Origin: Acanthamoeba sp. SK_2022b | Taxonomy: Eukaryota; Discosea; Longamoebia; Acanthamoebidae | Length of the DNA: 64,000 bases | Direction: 5' to 3' | Assembly (NCBI GenBank): GCA_027943245.1 | Contig: JANDJZ010001755.1 | Location: 1 to 64,000, forward strand | Program-made: the position numbers and the translations under genes | Notes under the pieces: generated by a model | What the model was told of the DNA's origin: nothing | The model's database searches: none | Seen by the model: only the letters and a program-made list of their open reading frames with translations | Shown: piece after piece, positions 1 to 8,711 of the stretch | Layout: each line of letters starts with the position of its first letter | Numbering within the stretch: the first letter of the stretch is position 1

Positions 1-292
1 ATTTGATGCGCAGCGCCCCGGGCGGGGCGGCGGCCCGCGTCAGCGCCTCGTCCAACTGCCCCAGCGCCTGCTGCACCGGCGCCAGCAGCTGCGCGCCCTG
101 CGGCGTCAGCGCCAAACCGCGCGCCTGGCGGCTGAACAGCGGATAACCCAGGCGCTGCTCCAGCCCGAGAATTTGCCGGCTGACCGCCCCCTGCGTCAGG
201 TGCAGCTCCCGGGCGGCATGGGTAAAGTTGAGGCGTTGCGCCACCACCACGAAGGTTTTCAACACGTCGAGCGACGGCAGGGATATCGGCAT
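1..292 (-). CDS. LysR-family transcriptional regulator, N-terminal part (runs off the window)
   Basis: Only the first 97 residues are present; the gene continues beyond base 1. The translation begins MPISLPSLDVLKTF and shows the standard LysR winged helix-turn-helix: LNFTHAARELHLTQGAVSRQ for the helix-turn-helix, then LEQRLGYPLFSRQ and LALTPQGAQLL for the wing and linker start. It is divergent from the aminotransferase gene at 411 with a 118-base gap, so by the usual LysR arrangement it may regulate that gene and itself. The effector domain is missing, so no ligand can be suggested. The start at 292 is chosen because it gives the normal LysR N-terminus. Confidence 0.9.
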   Translation of the reverse strand, partial: MPISLPSLDVLKTFVVVAQRLNFTHAARELHLTQGAVSRQILGLEQRLGYPLFSRQARGLALTPQGAQLLAPVQQALGQLDEALTRAAAPPGALRIK

Positions 293-410
293 AGCGGGCC
301 TCGAGTAGGTATGATCGTAGTGCATGGCAAGTATGACAAACTTTCCCTTGTCCGCCTACGCCGGCTGATGCTTAATCGCTCAACACTTCCCTGTTTGCCT
401 GGAGCCCATC

Positions 411-1565
411 ATGCAGAGCGCCTGTTCATCCCGCTCGAAGCTGCCGGACGTCGGCACCACCATTTTCACCGTCATTGGCCAACTCAGCGCAGAACATCAG
501 GCCCTCAATCTGTCGCAGGGCGCGCCCAACTTCGCCGGCGACCCGCAGCTGATCGAGGCTACGGCGCAAGCCATGCGCACAGGTCATAACCAATACGCGC
601 CGATGAGCGGCGTGGCGGCGTTACGTGCTGCTCTGGCGGAAAAAGCTGAACGATTGTATGGCGCACGCTATGACGCCGACGAAGAAATCACGGTGATCGC
701 CAGCGCCAGCGAAGGGCTGTACTCGGCGATCAGCGCGCTGGTGCATCCCGGCGACGAGGTGATCTATTTCGAACCGGCGTTCGACAGCTATGCGCCGATC
801 GTGCGCCTGCAGGGCGCCACGCCGGTGGCGATCAAACTGTCGCTGCAGGATTTTCGCGTCGACTGGGACGAAGTGGCCGCCGCCATCAACGGCAAAACGC
901 GCATGATCATCGTCAACACGCCGCACAACCCGACCGGCGCAGTGTTTGACGAGCACGACATCGAACGCCTGACCGCCCTGACCCGCGACACCGACATCGT
1001 GATCCTGTCCGACGAGGTCTACGAACACGTGGTGTTCGACGGCGAAATTCACCACAGCATGGCGCGCTACCCGCAGCTGGCGGAACGCAGCGTGATCGTG
1101 TCGTCGTTCGGTAAAACCTACCACGTCACCGGCTGGCGCGTCGGCTACTGCCTGGCGCCGGCGGCGCTGATGGACGAGATCCGCAAGGTGCACCAGTTTA
1201 TGGTGTTCTCCGCCGATACGCCGATGCAACACGCCTTCGCCGCCGCGCTCGCCAACCCGCAGAGCTACCTGGGGCTGGCGGCGTTTTACCAGCAAAAGCG
1301 CGATCTGCTGGCCAGCGCCTTGCAGGATTCGCGCTTTGAGCTGCTGCCCAGCCGCGGCAGCTTCTTCATGCTGGCCCGTTTTAGCGGCTTCAGTCACGAA
1401 AGCGACAATGATTTCGCCGTACGCTTGATCCGCGAAGCGAAGGTGGCGACGATCCCGCTGTCGGCGTTCTACAGCGACGGCACCAATACCGGCCTAATCC
1501 GGCTGAGTTTTTCCAAAGATAACGAGACCCTGCTGGAAGGCGCGCGCCGCCTGAGCCAGGCGTAA
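411..1565 (+). CDS. ybdL: Methionine-type PLP aminotransferase (YbdL family)
   Basis: Fold-type I PLP aminotransferase of 384 residues, very close in length and sequence to E. coli YbdL (386 residues), which transaminates methionine, histidine and phenylalanine. Visible motifs: NTPHNPTG (N173), SDEVYEH (D201, Y204) and the Schiff-base lysine K235 in SSFGKTYHVTGW; a C-terminal LIRLSF carries the carboxylate-binding arginine. The start has a good Shine-Dalgarno (TGGAG, six bases upstream). A cytoplasmic role in the last step of methionine salvage is possible (known for relatives). It is followed 34 bases later by a solute-binding protein gene, so the two may be co-transcribed. Confidence 0.88.
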   Translation: MQSACSSRSKLPDVGTTIFTVIGQLSAEHQALNLSQGAPNFAGDPQLIEATAQAMRTGHNQYAPMSGVAALRAALAEKAERLYGARYDADEEITVIASASEGLYSAISALVHPGDEVIYFEPAFDSYAPIVRLQGATPVAIKLSLQDFRVDWDEVAAAINGKTRMIIVNTPHNPTGAVFDEHDIERLTALTRDTDIVILSDEVYEHVVFDGEIHHSMARYPQLAERSVIVSSFGKTYHVTGWRVGYCLAPAALMDEIRKVHQFMVFSADTPMQHAFAAALANPQSYLGLAAFYQQKRDLLASALQDSRFELLPSRGSFFMLARFSGFSHESDNDFAVRLIREAKVATIPLSAFYSDGTNTGLIRLSFSKDNETLLEGARRLSQA

Positions 1566-1599
1566 TTTTTTGTCCGACCATGGGAAAGGGGCACTGCCT

Positions 1600-2379
1600 A
1601 TGAAAGCACTGAAAACGCTGTTCGCCGCCGGATGCCTGTTGGCCGCCGGCTCCTCGCTGGCGGCGGAAAACAGCCTGCGCTTCGGCCTGGAAGCGCTGTA
1701 TCCGCCGTTCGAATCCAAATCCGCCAGCGGCAAACTGGAAGGGTTCGACATCGAACTGGGCGACGCGGTATGCGCCGCCGCGCAGTTGAAATGCAGTTGG
1801 GTGGAAACCTCGTTCGACAGCCTGATCCCGGCATTGCAGGCGCGCAAGTTCGACGCCATCAACTCGGCGATGAACGTGACCGAACAGCGGCGTCAGGCGA
1901 TCGCCTTTACCGACGCCATCTATCAGGTGCCGAACCGCCTGATCGCCAAGGCCGACAGCGGCCTGCTGCCGGACGCCAAATCGCTGGCGGGCAAACACGT
2001 GGGCGTGCTGCAAGGATCGATTCAGGAGATTTACGCCAAAACCCATTGGGCGCCGGCGGGCGTGGACGTGGTGTCTTATCAGGATCAGAATCAGGTTTAC
2101 CTCGATCTGGCGGCCGGTCGGCTCGACGCCACGCTGGTGATGGCGCCGTCGGGGCAAAGCGGCTTCCTGTCGCAGCCGGACGGCAAAGGCTTCGCCTTCG
2201 TCGGCGAGGCGGTGCGCGACGACAAAATCCTCGGTGAAGGTATCGCCTTCGGCCTGCGTAAAGGGGATGAGGCGCTGAAGAAAAAACTGGATGCCGCCAT
2301 CGCCAAAGTGAAACAGCAGGGCACGGTGGCGGCGCTGTCGAAGAAGTATTTCGGCGACATCGACGTGACGGTGAAATGA
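1600..2379 (+). CDS. Periplasmic amino-acid ABC transporter binding protein (ArtJ/HisJ-like)
   Basis: 259-residue SBP_bac_3 protein. It begins with a Sec signal peptide (MKALKTLFAAGCLLAAGSSLA) followed by the mature start AENSLRFGLEALYPPFES, the typical opening of polar amino-acid binding proteins. EGFDIELGDAVCA and the later GEGIAFGLRKGDEAL are family motifs. An upstream in-frame TTG at 1570 would add ten residues, but the ATG at 1600 follows AAAGGGG at proper spacing and gives a clean signal peptide. No permease or ATPase lies beside it, so it is an orphan binding protein that probably serves a transporter encoded elsewhere; arginine, lysine or histidine are the likely ligands. The neighbouring aminotransferase might link it to methionine or cationic amino-acid use (inference). 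Confidence 0.85.
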   Translation: MKALKTLFAAGCLLAAGSSLAAENSLRFGLEALYPPFESKSASGKLEGFDIELGDAVCAAAQLKCSWVETSFDSLIPALQARKFDAINSAMNVTEQRRQAIAFTDAIYQVPNRLIAKADSGLLPDAKSLAGKHVGVLQGSIQEIYAKTHWAPAGVDVVSYQDQNQVYLDLAAGRLDATLVMAPSGQSGFLSQPDGKGFAFVGEAVRDDKILGEGIAFGLRKGDEALKKKLDAAIAKVKQQGTVAALSKKYFGDIDVTVK

Positions 2380-2384
2380 TAGAC

Positions 2385-2405
2385 GGGGGCGGCACCGCCG
2401 CCCCC
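2385..2405. terminator. G+C-rich hairpin between convergent genes
   Basis: Perfect nine-base-pair stem GGGGGCGGC/GCCGCCCCC with a three-base loop in the 34-base gap between the binding protein gene and ddlA, which converge. No clear T-run follows on either strand, so termination would be weak or Rho-assisted. Confidence 0.55.
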
Positions 2406-2413
2406 TCCCGCGT

Positions 2414-3517
2414 TTAGCGATCGAATACCGAACTGTTCAGCGCACGATCCTGCTGGTGGCGCTCCAGCGCCAATTCGATCAGGCGCGTGATCAGCGCCTG
2501 ATAGCTGACGCCGCTGGCGGCCCACAGCTTGGGATACATGCTGATGTTGGTGAAGCCCGGCAGCGTGTTGATTTCGTTGATCACCACCTGGTTGTCCGGC
2601 GTCAGGAACACATCCACCCGCGCCAGTCCGAAGCACTCCAGCGTGCGGAACGCCTTCAGCGCCACCTCGCGGATGTGGTCGCTCACTTCCGGCGCGATTG
2701 CCGCCGGCACCACCACCTGAGCGCCCTGCTCATTGATGTATTTGGTGTCGTAAGAATAGAAGGCGTCGCTCAACACGATCTCGCCGCACACGCTGGCCTG
2801 CGGATCGTCGTTGCCCAGCACCGCGCACTCGATCTCGCGGCCGACGATCGCCGACTCCACCAGCACCTTGTGATCGAAGCTGAAGGCCAGCGATACCGCC
2901 GCGTCGAATTCGGCGCGGTTTTCCACCTTGCTGACCCCGACCGAGGAGCCCTGGTTGGCCGGCTTGACGAACAGCGGCAGGCCGAGGCGCTCGCTCAGTT
3001 GCTCAAACGTGAATCCGGCGCGGTTGGCGCGCGTCAGGGTGACGAACGGCGCCACCGCCAGCCCGGCGTCGCGCAGCAGGCGCTTGGTCACGTCTTTGTC
3101 CATGCTGACCGCCGAGCCGAGCACGCCGGCGCCGACGAACGGCATATTGGCCATGCGCAGCAGCCCCTGCAGCGAGCCGTCCTCCCCCAGCGTGCCGTGC
3201 ACGATCGGGAAGATGACGTCGAGCTGGCCCAGCGCGCCGGCGCTACCCGCTTCGATCAGCTGCTGTTTTTCCTGGCCCGGGATCAGCGCCACGTTCTTGT
3301 TCGAGCGGTTCAGCGCGATCAGCGCCGGGTTCTCGGCGTTGAGCAGGTAGTTGGAGGCGTCGTTGATGTGCCACTGCCCCTGTTTGTCGATCCCCAGCAG
3401 CGTGACGTCAAACTTCTCTTTGTCGATTGCATCCACAATGTTTTTGGCCGACTGCAGCGACACCTCATGCTCCGCCGATTTACCGCCAAAAATCACCCCA
3501 ACACGTAGTTTAGTCAC
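2414..3517 (-). CDS. ddlA: D-alanine--D-alanine ligase A
   Basis: 367-residue ATP-grasp ligase that makes the D-Ala-D-Ala dipeptide for peptidoglycan precursors in the cytoplasm. The N-terminus [20 protein letters not shown] contains the substrate-binding GGxSxEHxVS motif. [16 protein letters not shown] is the ATP-grasp lysine and glycine-rich loop, and [20 protein letters not shown] near the end carries the Mg-binding E and N and the omega-loop. Length equals E. coli DdlA (364). It is transcribed alone, convergent with the upstream binding protein gene and divergent from the ParD-like gene. The start matches E. coli DdlA. Confidence 0.96.
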   Translation of the reverse strand: MTKLRVGVIFGGKSAEHEVSLQSAKNIVDAIDKEKFDVTLLGIDKQGQWHINDASNYLLNAENPALIALNRSNKNVALIPGQEKQQLIEAGSAGALGQLDVIFPIVHGTLGEDGSLQGLLRMANMPFVGAGVLGSAVSMDKDVTKRLLRDAGLAVAPFVTLTRANRAGFTFEQLSERLGLPLFVKPANQGSSVGVSKVENRAEFDAAVSLAFSFDHKVLVESAIVGREIECAVLGNDDPQASVCGEIVLSDAFYSYDTKYINEQGAQVVVPAAIAPEVSDHIREVALKAFRTLECFGLARVDVFLTPDNQVVINEINTLPGFTNISMYPKLWAASGVSYQALITRLIELALERHQQDRALNSSVFDR

Positions 3518-3685
3518 GCCTTAAATCCTTCTGAAAAATCATGGCAAAAAAGTCGTTCATCACAATAAACGCATTGTCTGGCGGCGGCAATCGTTGTTGC
3601 CAGAATCTTCTTACGCCACAGAATGCCACATCGCCACCATCCCAAGCGTATACACTTCGTATATCGTTCACTCAGGGAGACGCCG

Positions 3686-3889
3686 ATGGGCATCGTAAAA
3701 ATTTCGGACGCGCTGCATGACGATCTGCGCCTCGCCAGCCTGACCATGACGCGTTCGATCAACGCGCAGGCCGAGTACTGGATCAAGATCGGCATGCTGG
3801 CGGAGTTCCATCCGGAACTGACCTACCCGCAGCTGGTAAAAAAGATGATGAAAGATAACGCGCTGACGCTGAAGGAGATTGTCGGGTGA
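3686..3889 (+). CDS. ParD-like antitoxin-family protein
   Basis: 67-residue protein MGIVKISDALHDDLRLASLT... that resembles the ParD_like family: a ribbon-helix-helix DNA-binding start (VKISDALHDDLRLASLTMTRSINAQAEYW) followed by a short acidic/basic tail. The ATG at 3686 follows CAGGGAGA at good spacing; an in-frame upstream start at 3623 has no ribosome site. Its TGA overlaps the GTG start of the next gene by four bases, so translation is coupled to a methionine aminopeptidase rather than to a ParE toxin; no toxin-like ORF is seen beside it. It may regulate its own two-gene operon. Function beyond RHH DNA binding is unknown. Confidence 0.8.
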   Translation: MGIVKISDALHDDLRLASLTMTRSINAQAEYWIKIGMLAEFHPELTYPQLVKKMMKDNALTLKEIVG

Positions 3890-4680
3890 AACAGATTGTG
3901 ATTAAAACGCCGGAAGAGATTGCCAAAATGCGCCATTCCGGCGCCCTGCTGGCGAAAGTGTTTGCTATGCTCGATGAGGTCATCGTCGAAGGCATCTCCA
4001 CCATGGAGATCAACGACCGCGCCGAGGCGTTTATCGTCGAAGAGCTGAAGTCGCGCCCGGCCAGCAAAGGGCAGTATGATTTCCCCTATGTGCTCAACAC
4101 CTCAATCGACGATGTGGTGTGCCACGGGGTGCCGTCGGCCAGCAAAATCCTGCGTTCCGGCATGATTATCAACGTTGACATCACGCTGGAAAACGGCGGC
4201 TATATCGCCGACTCCAGCAAGATGTACTGCGTCGGCCAGGTGACGCCGCTGGCCAAACGGCTGGTGAACAACGTCTATGAATCGATGTGGCAGGGCATTC
4301 GCGCGGTAAAACCGGGCGCCACCCTGGGCGATATCGGCCATGCCGTCCAGCGGCACGCCGAGCAGGCCGGCTACAGCATCGTGCGGGAGTATTGCGGCCA
4401 CGGCATCGGCCGCGATATGCATGAAGAGCCGGCGGTGTTGCACTACGGTCAACCCGGCAGCGGTATGGTGCTGCAGGAAGGCATGGTGTTCACCATCGAG
4501 CCGATGATCAACCAGGGCGACCGCCGCATCAAGCAGAAGAAGGACGGCTGGACGGTGGTGACACGCGACAAAAAACTGTCGGCGCAGTGGGAGCACACCG
4601 TGGCGGTCACCGCCGACGGCGTGGAGATCCTGACGCTACGCGACGAAGAGCGCCGGGCCGGCTACGCCGAGCGCTACTAA
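3886..4680 (+). CDS. map: Type I methionine aminopeptidase (accessory copy)
   Basis: 264-residue MetAP-Ia protein that removes the initiator methionine in the cytosol. All five metal ligands are visible in order: D in NVDIT, D in YIADSSKM, H in YCGHGIGRDMHEEP, E in FTIEPMIN and E in AQWEHTVAV. Housekeeping enterobacterial map lies beside rpsB; this copy instead follows a ParD-like gene with a GTGA overlap, which suggests a second, separately regulated MetAP. The start is GTG; the upstream gene supplies translational coupling. Sequence identity to the housekeeping enzyme is clearly partial by eye, so this is a paralogue and not a recent duplicate. Confidence 0.92.
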   Translation: MKQIVIKTPEEIAKMRHSGALLAKVFAMLDEVIVEGISTMEINDRAEAFIVEELKSRPASKGQYDFPYVLNTSIDDVVCHGVPSASKILRSGMIINVDITLENGGYIADSSKMYCVGQVTPLAKRLVNNVYESMWQGIRAVKPGATLGDIGHAVQRHAEQAGYSIVREYCGHGIGRDMHEEPAVLHYGQPGSGMVLQEGMVFTIEPMINQGDRRIKQKKDGWTVVTRDKKLSAQWEHTVAVTADGVEILTLRDEERRAGYAERY

Positions 4681-4805
4681 ACCCGCAAGCCATTAGCCTG
4701 GCAAGCTGATAGCTTAATAAGTTATTTAATTGATAACCTCTTGGCTTATATGCGGCACTCCGGCGCCGCAGTTAAAGCGACGGGGATGACAGGGAGACAG
4801 GCAGC

Positions 4806-6512
4806 ATGCAGTCAGGCAATCAGGCATTTATCAACCAGCTTAAAGACATCGTCGGCGGCCCGCAGCTGTTGACCGGCGATCGCAACACCGAGCGCTATCG
4901 CAAGGGGTTCCGCTCCGGCGAAGGCCAGGCGCTGGCGGTGGTGTTTCCCACCAGCCTGCTGCAGCTGTGGCGCATTTTGCAGGCCTGCGTGGCCGCCGAC
5001 AAAATCGTCATCATGCAGGCCGCCAATACCGGCCTGACCGAAGGACCGACCCCCAGCGGCAACGACTATGACCGCGACATCGTCATCGTCAGCACCCTGC
5101 GCCTCGACCATATTCAGGTACTGGACAACGGCAAACAGGTGGTCGGCTTCCCCGGCAGCACCCTGCACCACCTCGAGAAATTGCTCAAGCCCTACGGCCG
5201 TGAACCGCATTCGGTGATCGGTTCCTCCTGCATCGGCGCCTCGGTGATCGGCGGCGTGTGCAACAACTCCGGCGGCTCGCTGGTGAAACGCGGCCCGGCC
5301 TATACCGAAATGGCGCTGTACGCCCAGCTCGGGGAAGACGGCCAGTTGCGCCTGGTGAACCATCTGGGCATCCGCCTCGGCGACACGCCGGAAGAGATCC
5401 TTACCCGGCTAGAAAAAGGCGACTATCGCCCGACAGACGTCGAATACGGCGAGCTGCGCGCCTCGGATAACGAGTACGCCAGCCGGGTGCGCGACGTCGA
5501 TGCCGACACCCCTTCCCGCTTCAACGCCGACAAACGCCGCCTGTACGAGGCCTCCGGCTGCGCCGGCAAGCTGGCGGTGTTCGCGGTGCGACTCGACACC
5601 TTCGAGAAAGAAGGCCAAGAGCAGGTGTTTTATATCGGCACCAACGACACCGCGGTGCTGACCGAACTGCGCCGCCACATGCTGAGCCAGTTCGAAAACC
5701 TGCCGGTGGCCGGTGAGTACATGCACCGCGATATCTTCGACATCGCTGAGGTGTACGGCAAAGACACCTTCATGATGATCGACAAGCTCGGCACCGATCA
5801 GATGCCGCGCTTCTTCACCCTGAAAGGCCGTATGGACGCCAGCCTCAACAAGCTGCCGCTGCTGCCGCACAACCTGACCGATCGGCTGATGCAGGGCCTG
5901 AGCCATCTGGCGCCGAGCCACCTGCCGAAGCGCATGAAGGAATACCGCGAACGTTTCGAACATCACCTGCTGCTGAAGATGGCCGGCCCCGGCGTAGACG
6001 AAGCGCAGCGCTACCTGACCGAGTACTTCGCCCAGGCCGAAGGCGCTTTCTTCACCTGCACGCCTGACGAAGGCAAAAAGGCCTTCCTGCACCGCTTCGC
6101 CGCCGCCGGCGCCGCCGTGCGCTACCATGCGGTGCACGCCGACAAGGTGGAGGATATTCTGGCGCTGGATATCGCCCTGCGCCGCAACGACACCGACTGG
6201 TTCGAAACCCTGCCGCCGGAGATCGACAGCCAGCTGGTGCATAAGCTGTATTACGGCCACTTTATGTGCCACGTCTTCCATCAGGACTACGTGGTGAAAA
6301 AGGGCGTCGACAGCCACGCGCTGAAGGAAAAAATGCTCGAGATCCTCAACCGGCGCGGCGCCGAGTACCCAGCGGAACATAACGTCGGCCACCTGTACCA
6401 CGCCAAGGCAGATCTGCAGGCGTTCTACCGCACCGCCGATCCGACCAACAGCTTCAACCCCGGCATCGGCAAAACCAGCAAACGTAAAGGCTGGGCCGAA
6501 GACCCCCACTAA
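4806..6512 (+). CDS. dld: Quinone-dependent D-lactate dehydrogenase
   Basis: 568-residue FAD flavoprotein, peripheral on the inner membrane, that oxidises D-lactate to pyruvate and passes electrons to the quinone pool. Length and sequence match E. coli Dld (571). The PCMH-type FAD domain is visible (VVFPTSLLQLWRIL, AANTGLTEGPTPSG, GFPGSTLHHLEKLL, IGSSCIGASVIGGVCNNSGG), followed by the cap and membrane-binding regions. The ATG follows GGGAGACAGG. The 125-base upstream region holds short AT-rich dyads (AAGCTGATAGCTT near 4713 and GTTAT/ATAAC around 4732) that could be regulator sites. It appears to be a single-gene unit. Confidence 0.96.
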   Translation: MQSGNQAFINQLKDIVGGPQLLTGDRNTERYRKGFRSGEGQALAVVFPTSLLQLWRILQACVAADKIVIMQAANTGLTEGPTPSGNDYDRDIVIVSTLRLDHIQVLDNGKQVVGFPGSTLHHLEKLLKPYGREPHSVIGSSCIGASVIGGVCNNSGGSLVKRGPAYTEMALYAQLGEDGQLRLVNHLGIRLGDTPEEILTRLEKGDYRPTDVEYGELRASDNEYASRVRDVDADTPSRFNADKRRLYEASGCAGKLAVFAVRLDTFEKEGQEQVFYIGTNDTAVLTELRRHMLSQFENLPVAGEYMHRDIFDIAEVYGKDTFMMIDKLGTDQMPRFFTLKGRMDASLNKLPLLPHNLTDRLMQGLSHLAPSHLPKRMKEYRERFEHHLLLKMAGPGVDEAQRYLTEYFAQAEGAFFTCTPDEGKKAFLHRFAAAGAAVRYHAVHADKVEDILALDIALRRNDTDWFETLPPEIDSQLVHKLYYGHFMCHVFHQDYVVKKGVDSHALKEKMLEILNRRGAEYPAEHNVGHLYHAKADLQAFYRTADPTNSFNPGIGKTSKRKGWAEDPH

Positions 6513-6651
6513 GACCGCCCGATTGGCCCGCCGCCACACCCGGCGCGGGCTTCCTCTCCCCCTGCCTGCCTCGTCGTGACCTTTCTGCGCCCTTAAAGAT
6601 GTATTTTTATTGCAACTTATAAATTTCCCGATTACCATTCACCGCACAATC

Positions 6652-6670
6652 GCAAATGAGAATCAATTAC
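6652..6670 (+). promoter_or_regulatory. Fur-box-like site upstream of the PAS/diflavin operon
   Basis: GCAAATGAGAATCAATTAC matches the 19-base Fur consensus GATAATGATAATCATTATC at 13 positions by my count, with the core ATGA-AATCA intact. It lies 74 bases before the PAS gene start, where an operator would be expected. It suggests iron repression of the pair downstream; binding is inferred, not shown. Confidence 0.5.
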
Positions 6671-6743
6671 AAAGCTGTCATGACGGATACATGGCATCCG
6701 CCGTGGCAATCACCGCGAAGTTGTTAATGAGAAGGAACCTACC

Positions 6744-7169
6744 ATGAGTCAAACCCTCGATTCCGCCCAGCTGTTGTCCGCACTCGATAAAGTGATGGTG
6801 ATCTCCACCACCGATCTGCAGGGCACCATCACCTACGTCAACGATCTGTTTTGCCAGCTGACCGGCTTTTCCCGGGAAGAGCTGGTGGGCCAGCCCCACA
6901 GCATCGTGCGCCACCCTTCCGTGCCGAAAGCGGTTTACAAAGCGATGTGGGACACCATCAAGGCAGGCGGCATCTGGACCGGCATCATTCCGAACGTCGG
7001 CAAAGGCGGCGTGCTGTACGTGGTCGACACCACGGTGCAGCCGCTGTATGACGCCCAGGGCAATATCGCGGCCTATATCAGCATCCGCCGCGTGATCAAC
7101 GATCTGATGACCGACTTCGAATCGGTGGAATTCGCCAAAGAACAGTTCGACAACCACTACGACAAGTAA
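6744..7169 (+). CDS. Stand-alone Aer-like PAS domain protein
   Basis: 141-residue protein made almost only of one PAS domain. ISTTDLQGTITYVNDLFCQL, TGFSREELVGQPHSIVRHP, AVYKAMWDTIKAGGIWTG and the closing VDTTVQPLYD match the FAD-binding PAS of the aerotaxis receptor Aer, including the RHP motif and the tryptophan after GG that help bind flavin in Aer (family knowledge). There is no HAMP, methyl-accepting, kinase or GGDEF output domain and no membrane segment, so it is not a chemoreceptor. Only five bases separate it from the diflavin reductase gene, implying one transcript and probably a joint redox function. AAGGAA precedes the start. A Fur-like box lies upstream. Confidence 0.85.
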   Translation: MSQTLDSAQLLSALDKVMVISTTDLQGTITYVNDLFCQLTGFSREELVGQPHSIVRHPSVPKAVYKAMWDTIKAGGIWTGIIPNVGKGGVLYVVDTTVQPLYDAQGNIAAYISIRRVINDLMTDFESVEFAKEQFDNHYDK

Positions 7170-7174
7170 CCGCC

Positions 7175-8698
7175 ATGGCCGACCTTATCGAACGCATCCT
7201 GATTGGTTACGGTTCGGAGTCGGGCAACGCCCGGGCGCTGGCGATGCGCCTGGGCGAGCAAAGCAGCCTGCAACCCTACCGCCCCGTCGTGAAAGAACTC
7301 AACGCCATCCAGCCCGCCGATGTGGGCGAACGTGACGCCCTGCTGATCGTCTCCAGCTCATTTGGCGACGGCGAACCGCCCGCCAACGCCGAGCGTTTTT
7401 CCGACGCGCTGGCGCAATGGCCAGATCGCCACCGGTTGCGCTACGCCATCTTCGGTCTCGGCGACACCGCGTACCCGCATTTCTGCGGCTTCACGCAGGC
7501 GCTGGATGCACGTCTGACGCAATACGGCGCCCGCGCCATCATCAATCGCGTCGACGCCGACGTTAACTTCGAACCGTTCTTCGCAACCTGGCTGACGACG
7601 CTGGAGAAGGTGCTGGCCGGCGATGCCCAGGCCGGCCGCGATTTGCATCTGCGCGTGACCGCCTACGGCGAAGACCATGCGTTCAGCGCCGCCCTCCTCG
7701 AACGGCGGCCGCTCAGCGCACGCACACCGCAGGCCTGGCACCTGCGGCTCAATATCGCCGGCAGCGGCATCGTTTACCGGGCTGGGGATACCGTCTATCT
7801 GTTGCCGGAGAACGACGAAGGATTATTGACCCGGCTGGCTGGCTGGCTCGGCAGGCCGGAGGCCGCTGACGCGCTGCGCCGCCGGGAACTGCGCCAGCTC
7901 AACAAAACGACGCTGCGCGAACTGGCGCAGTTGGCCGACAGCGAAGAGCTCAAAGGCTTGCTCAAGATCCGCCAGCGCAAAGCCATGGAGAGCTATCTGT
8001 ACGGCGCCGATCTGCTGGACGTACTGCACGATTTTTGCCCGCCGCAGACGGTCACGCTGGAGAACCTGTTGGCGCTGCTGCCCGTTTGCCTGCCGCGCGC
8101 CTACTCCATCGCTTCGGCAACGCGGGCTGAGAGCCTCGACCTGTGCGTGCGCGACGTACGATATGAACGCGACGGCCGCACCCGGCGCGGCACGGCGACC
8201 GGCTGGCTGCTCAGCCAACCCGGCCCTTTCCGCCTCTTCTGCCGCGCCAACCCCGGCTTTTACCTGCCGCGCGATACCACCGTGCCGGTGCTGCTTATCG
8301 GTACCGGTACCGGCATCGCGCCCTTGATAGGCTTGCTGCGCGAAATGGCCGCCCAGGGTGAACGGCGCGAAACCGTGCTGATCTTCGGCGAAAAACGGCG
8401 CGATGAAGACTTCCTGTATCACGAAGCGTTAGAAGCACTGAACGCGGCGGGCGTACTCACGCGCCTCATCACCGCCTTCTCGCGCGACGCCGCCGCCAAA
8501 TATTATGTGCAGCATGCGATCGGCGAGCATGCCGATGCCATCAGCGGCCTGCTGCGGCGGGGAGCGCATGTCTACCTGTGCGGCAATCGCCAGTATCTGG
8601 AACATGCCGTGGCGACGGCGCTGGAGCAAGCCTGCGGGGCGGAAAACCTGTGGCAGACGCTGATTGAGCAGCAGCGCCTGCATCTGGAACTCTATTGA
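7175..8698 (+). CDS. CPR/CysJ-type diflavin reductase (flavodoxin-FAD-NADPH)
   Basis: 507-residue diflavin oxidoreductase. An N-terminal flavodoxin domain (ILIGYGSESGNARAL; SSSFGDGEPP; FGLGDTAYPHFC; about residues 8-150) is followed by a linker, an FAD-binding module with PRAYSIAS (around 308) and an NADPH-binding module with LLIGTGTGIAPLIG and VYLCGNRQYLEHAV, ending in an aromatic residue (ELY) that stacks on FAD in this family. It is about 90 residues shorter than CysJ and has no CysI partner nearby, so assimilatory sulfite reduction is unlikely. The adjacent Aer-like PAS protein is a plausible electron acceptor or sensor partner. A ferric-chelate or haem-linked reductase role is suggested only by the Fur-like box and the metal importer next door. 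Confidence 0.88.
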   Translation: MADLIERILIGYGSESGNARALAMRLGEQSSLQPYRPVVKELNAIQPADVGERDALLIVSSSFGDGEPPANAERFSDALAQWPDRHRLRYAIFGLGDTAYPHFCGFTQALDARLTQYGARAIINRVDADVNFEPFFATWLTTLEKVLAGDAQAGRDLHLRVTAYGEDHAFSAALLERRPLSARTPQAWHLRLNIAGSGIVYRAGDTVYLLPENDEGLLTRLAGWLGRPEAADALRRRELRQLNKTTLRELAQLADSEELKGLLKIRQRKAMESYLYGADLLDVLHDFCPPQTVTLENLLALLPVCLPRAYSIASATRAESLDLCVRDVRYERDGRTRRGTATGWLLSQPGPFRLFCRANPGFYLPRDTTVPVLLIGTGTGIAPLIGLLREMAAQGERRETVLIFGEKRRDEDFLYHEALEALNAAGVLTRLITAFSRDAAAKYYVQHAIGEHADAISGLLRRGAHVYLCGNRQYLEHAVATALEQACGAENLWQTLIEQQRLHLELY

Positions 8699-8711
8699 GA
8701 CAGGGTGGCGT

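Noticed and set aside
3686..4680. Complete ParDE toxin-antitoxin system
   Set aside because: Only the ParD-like gene is present; the partner frame encodes a methionine aminopeptidase with all five metal ligands, not a ParE toxin.
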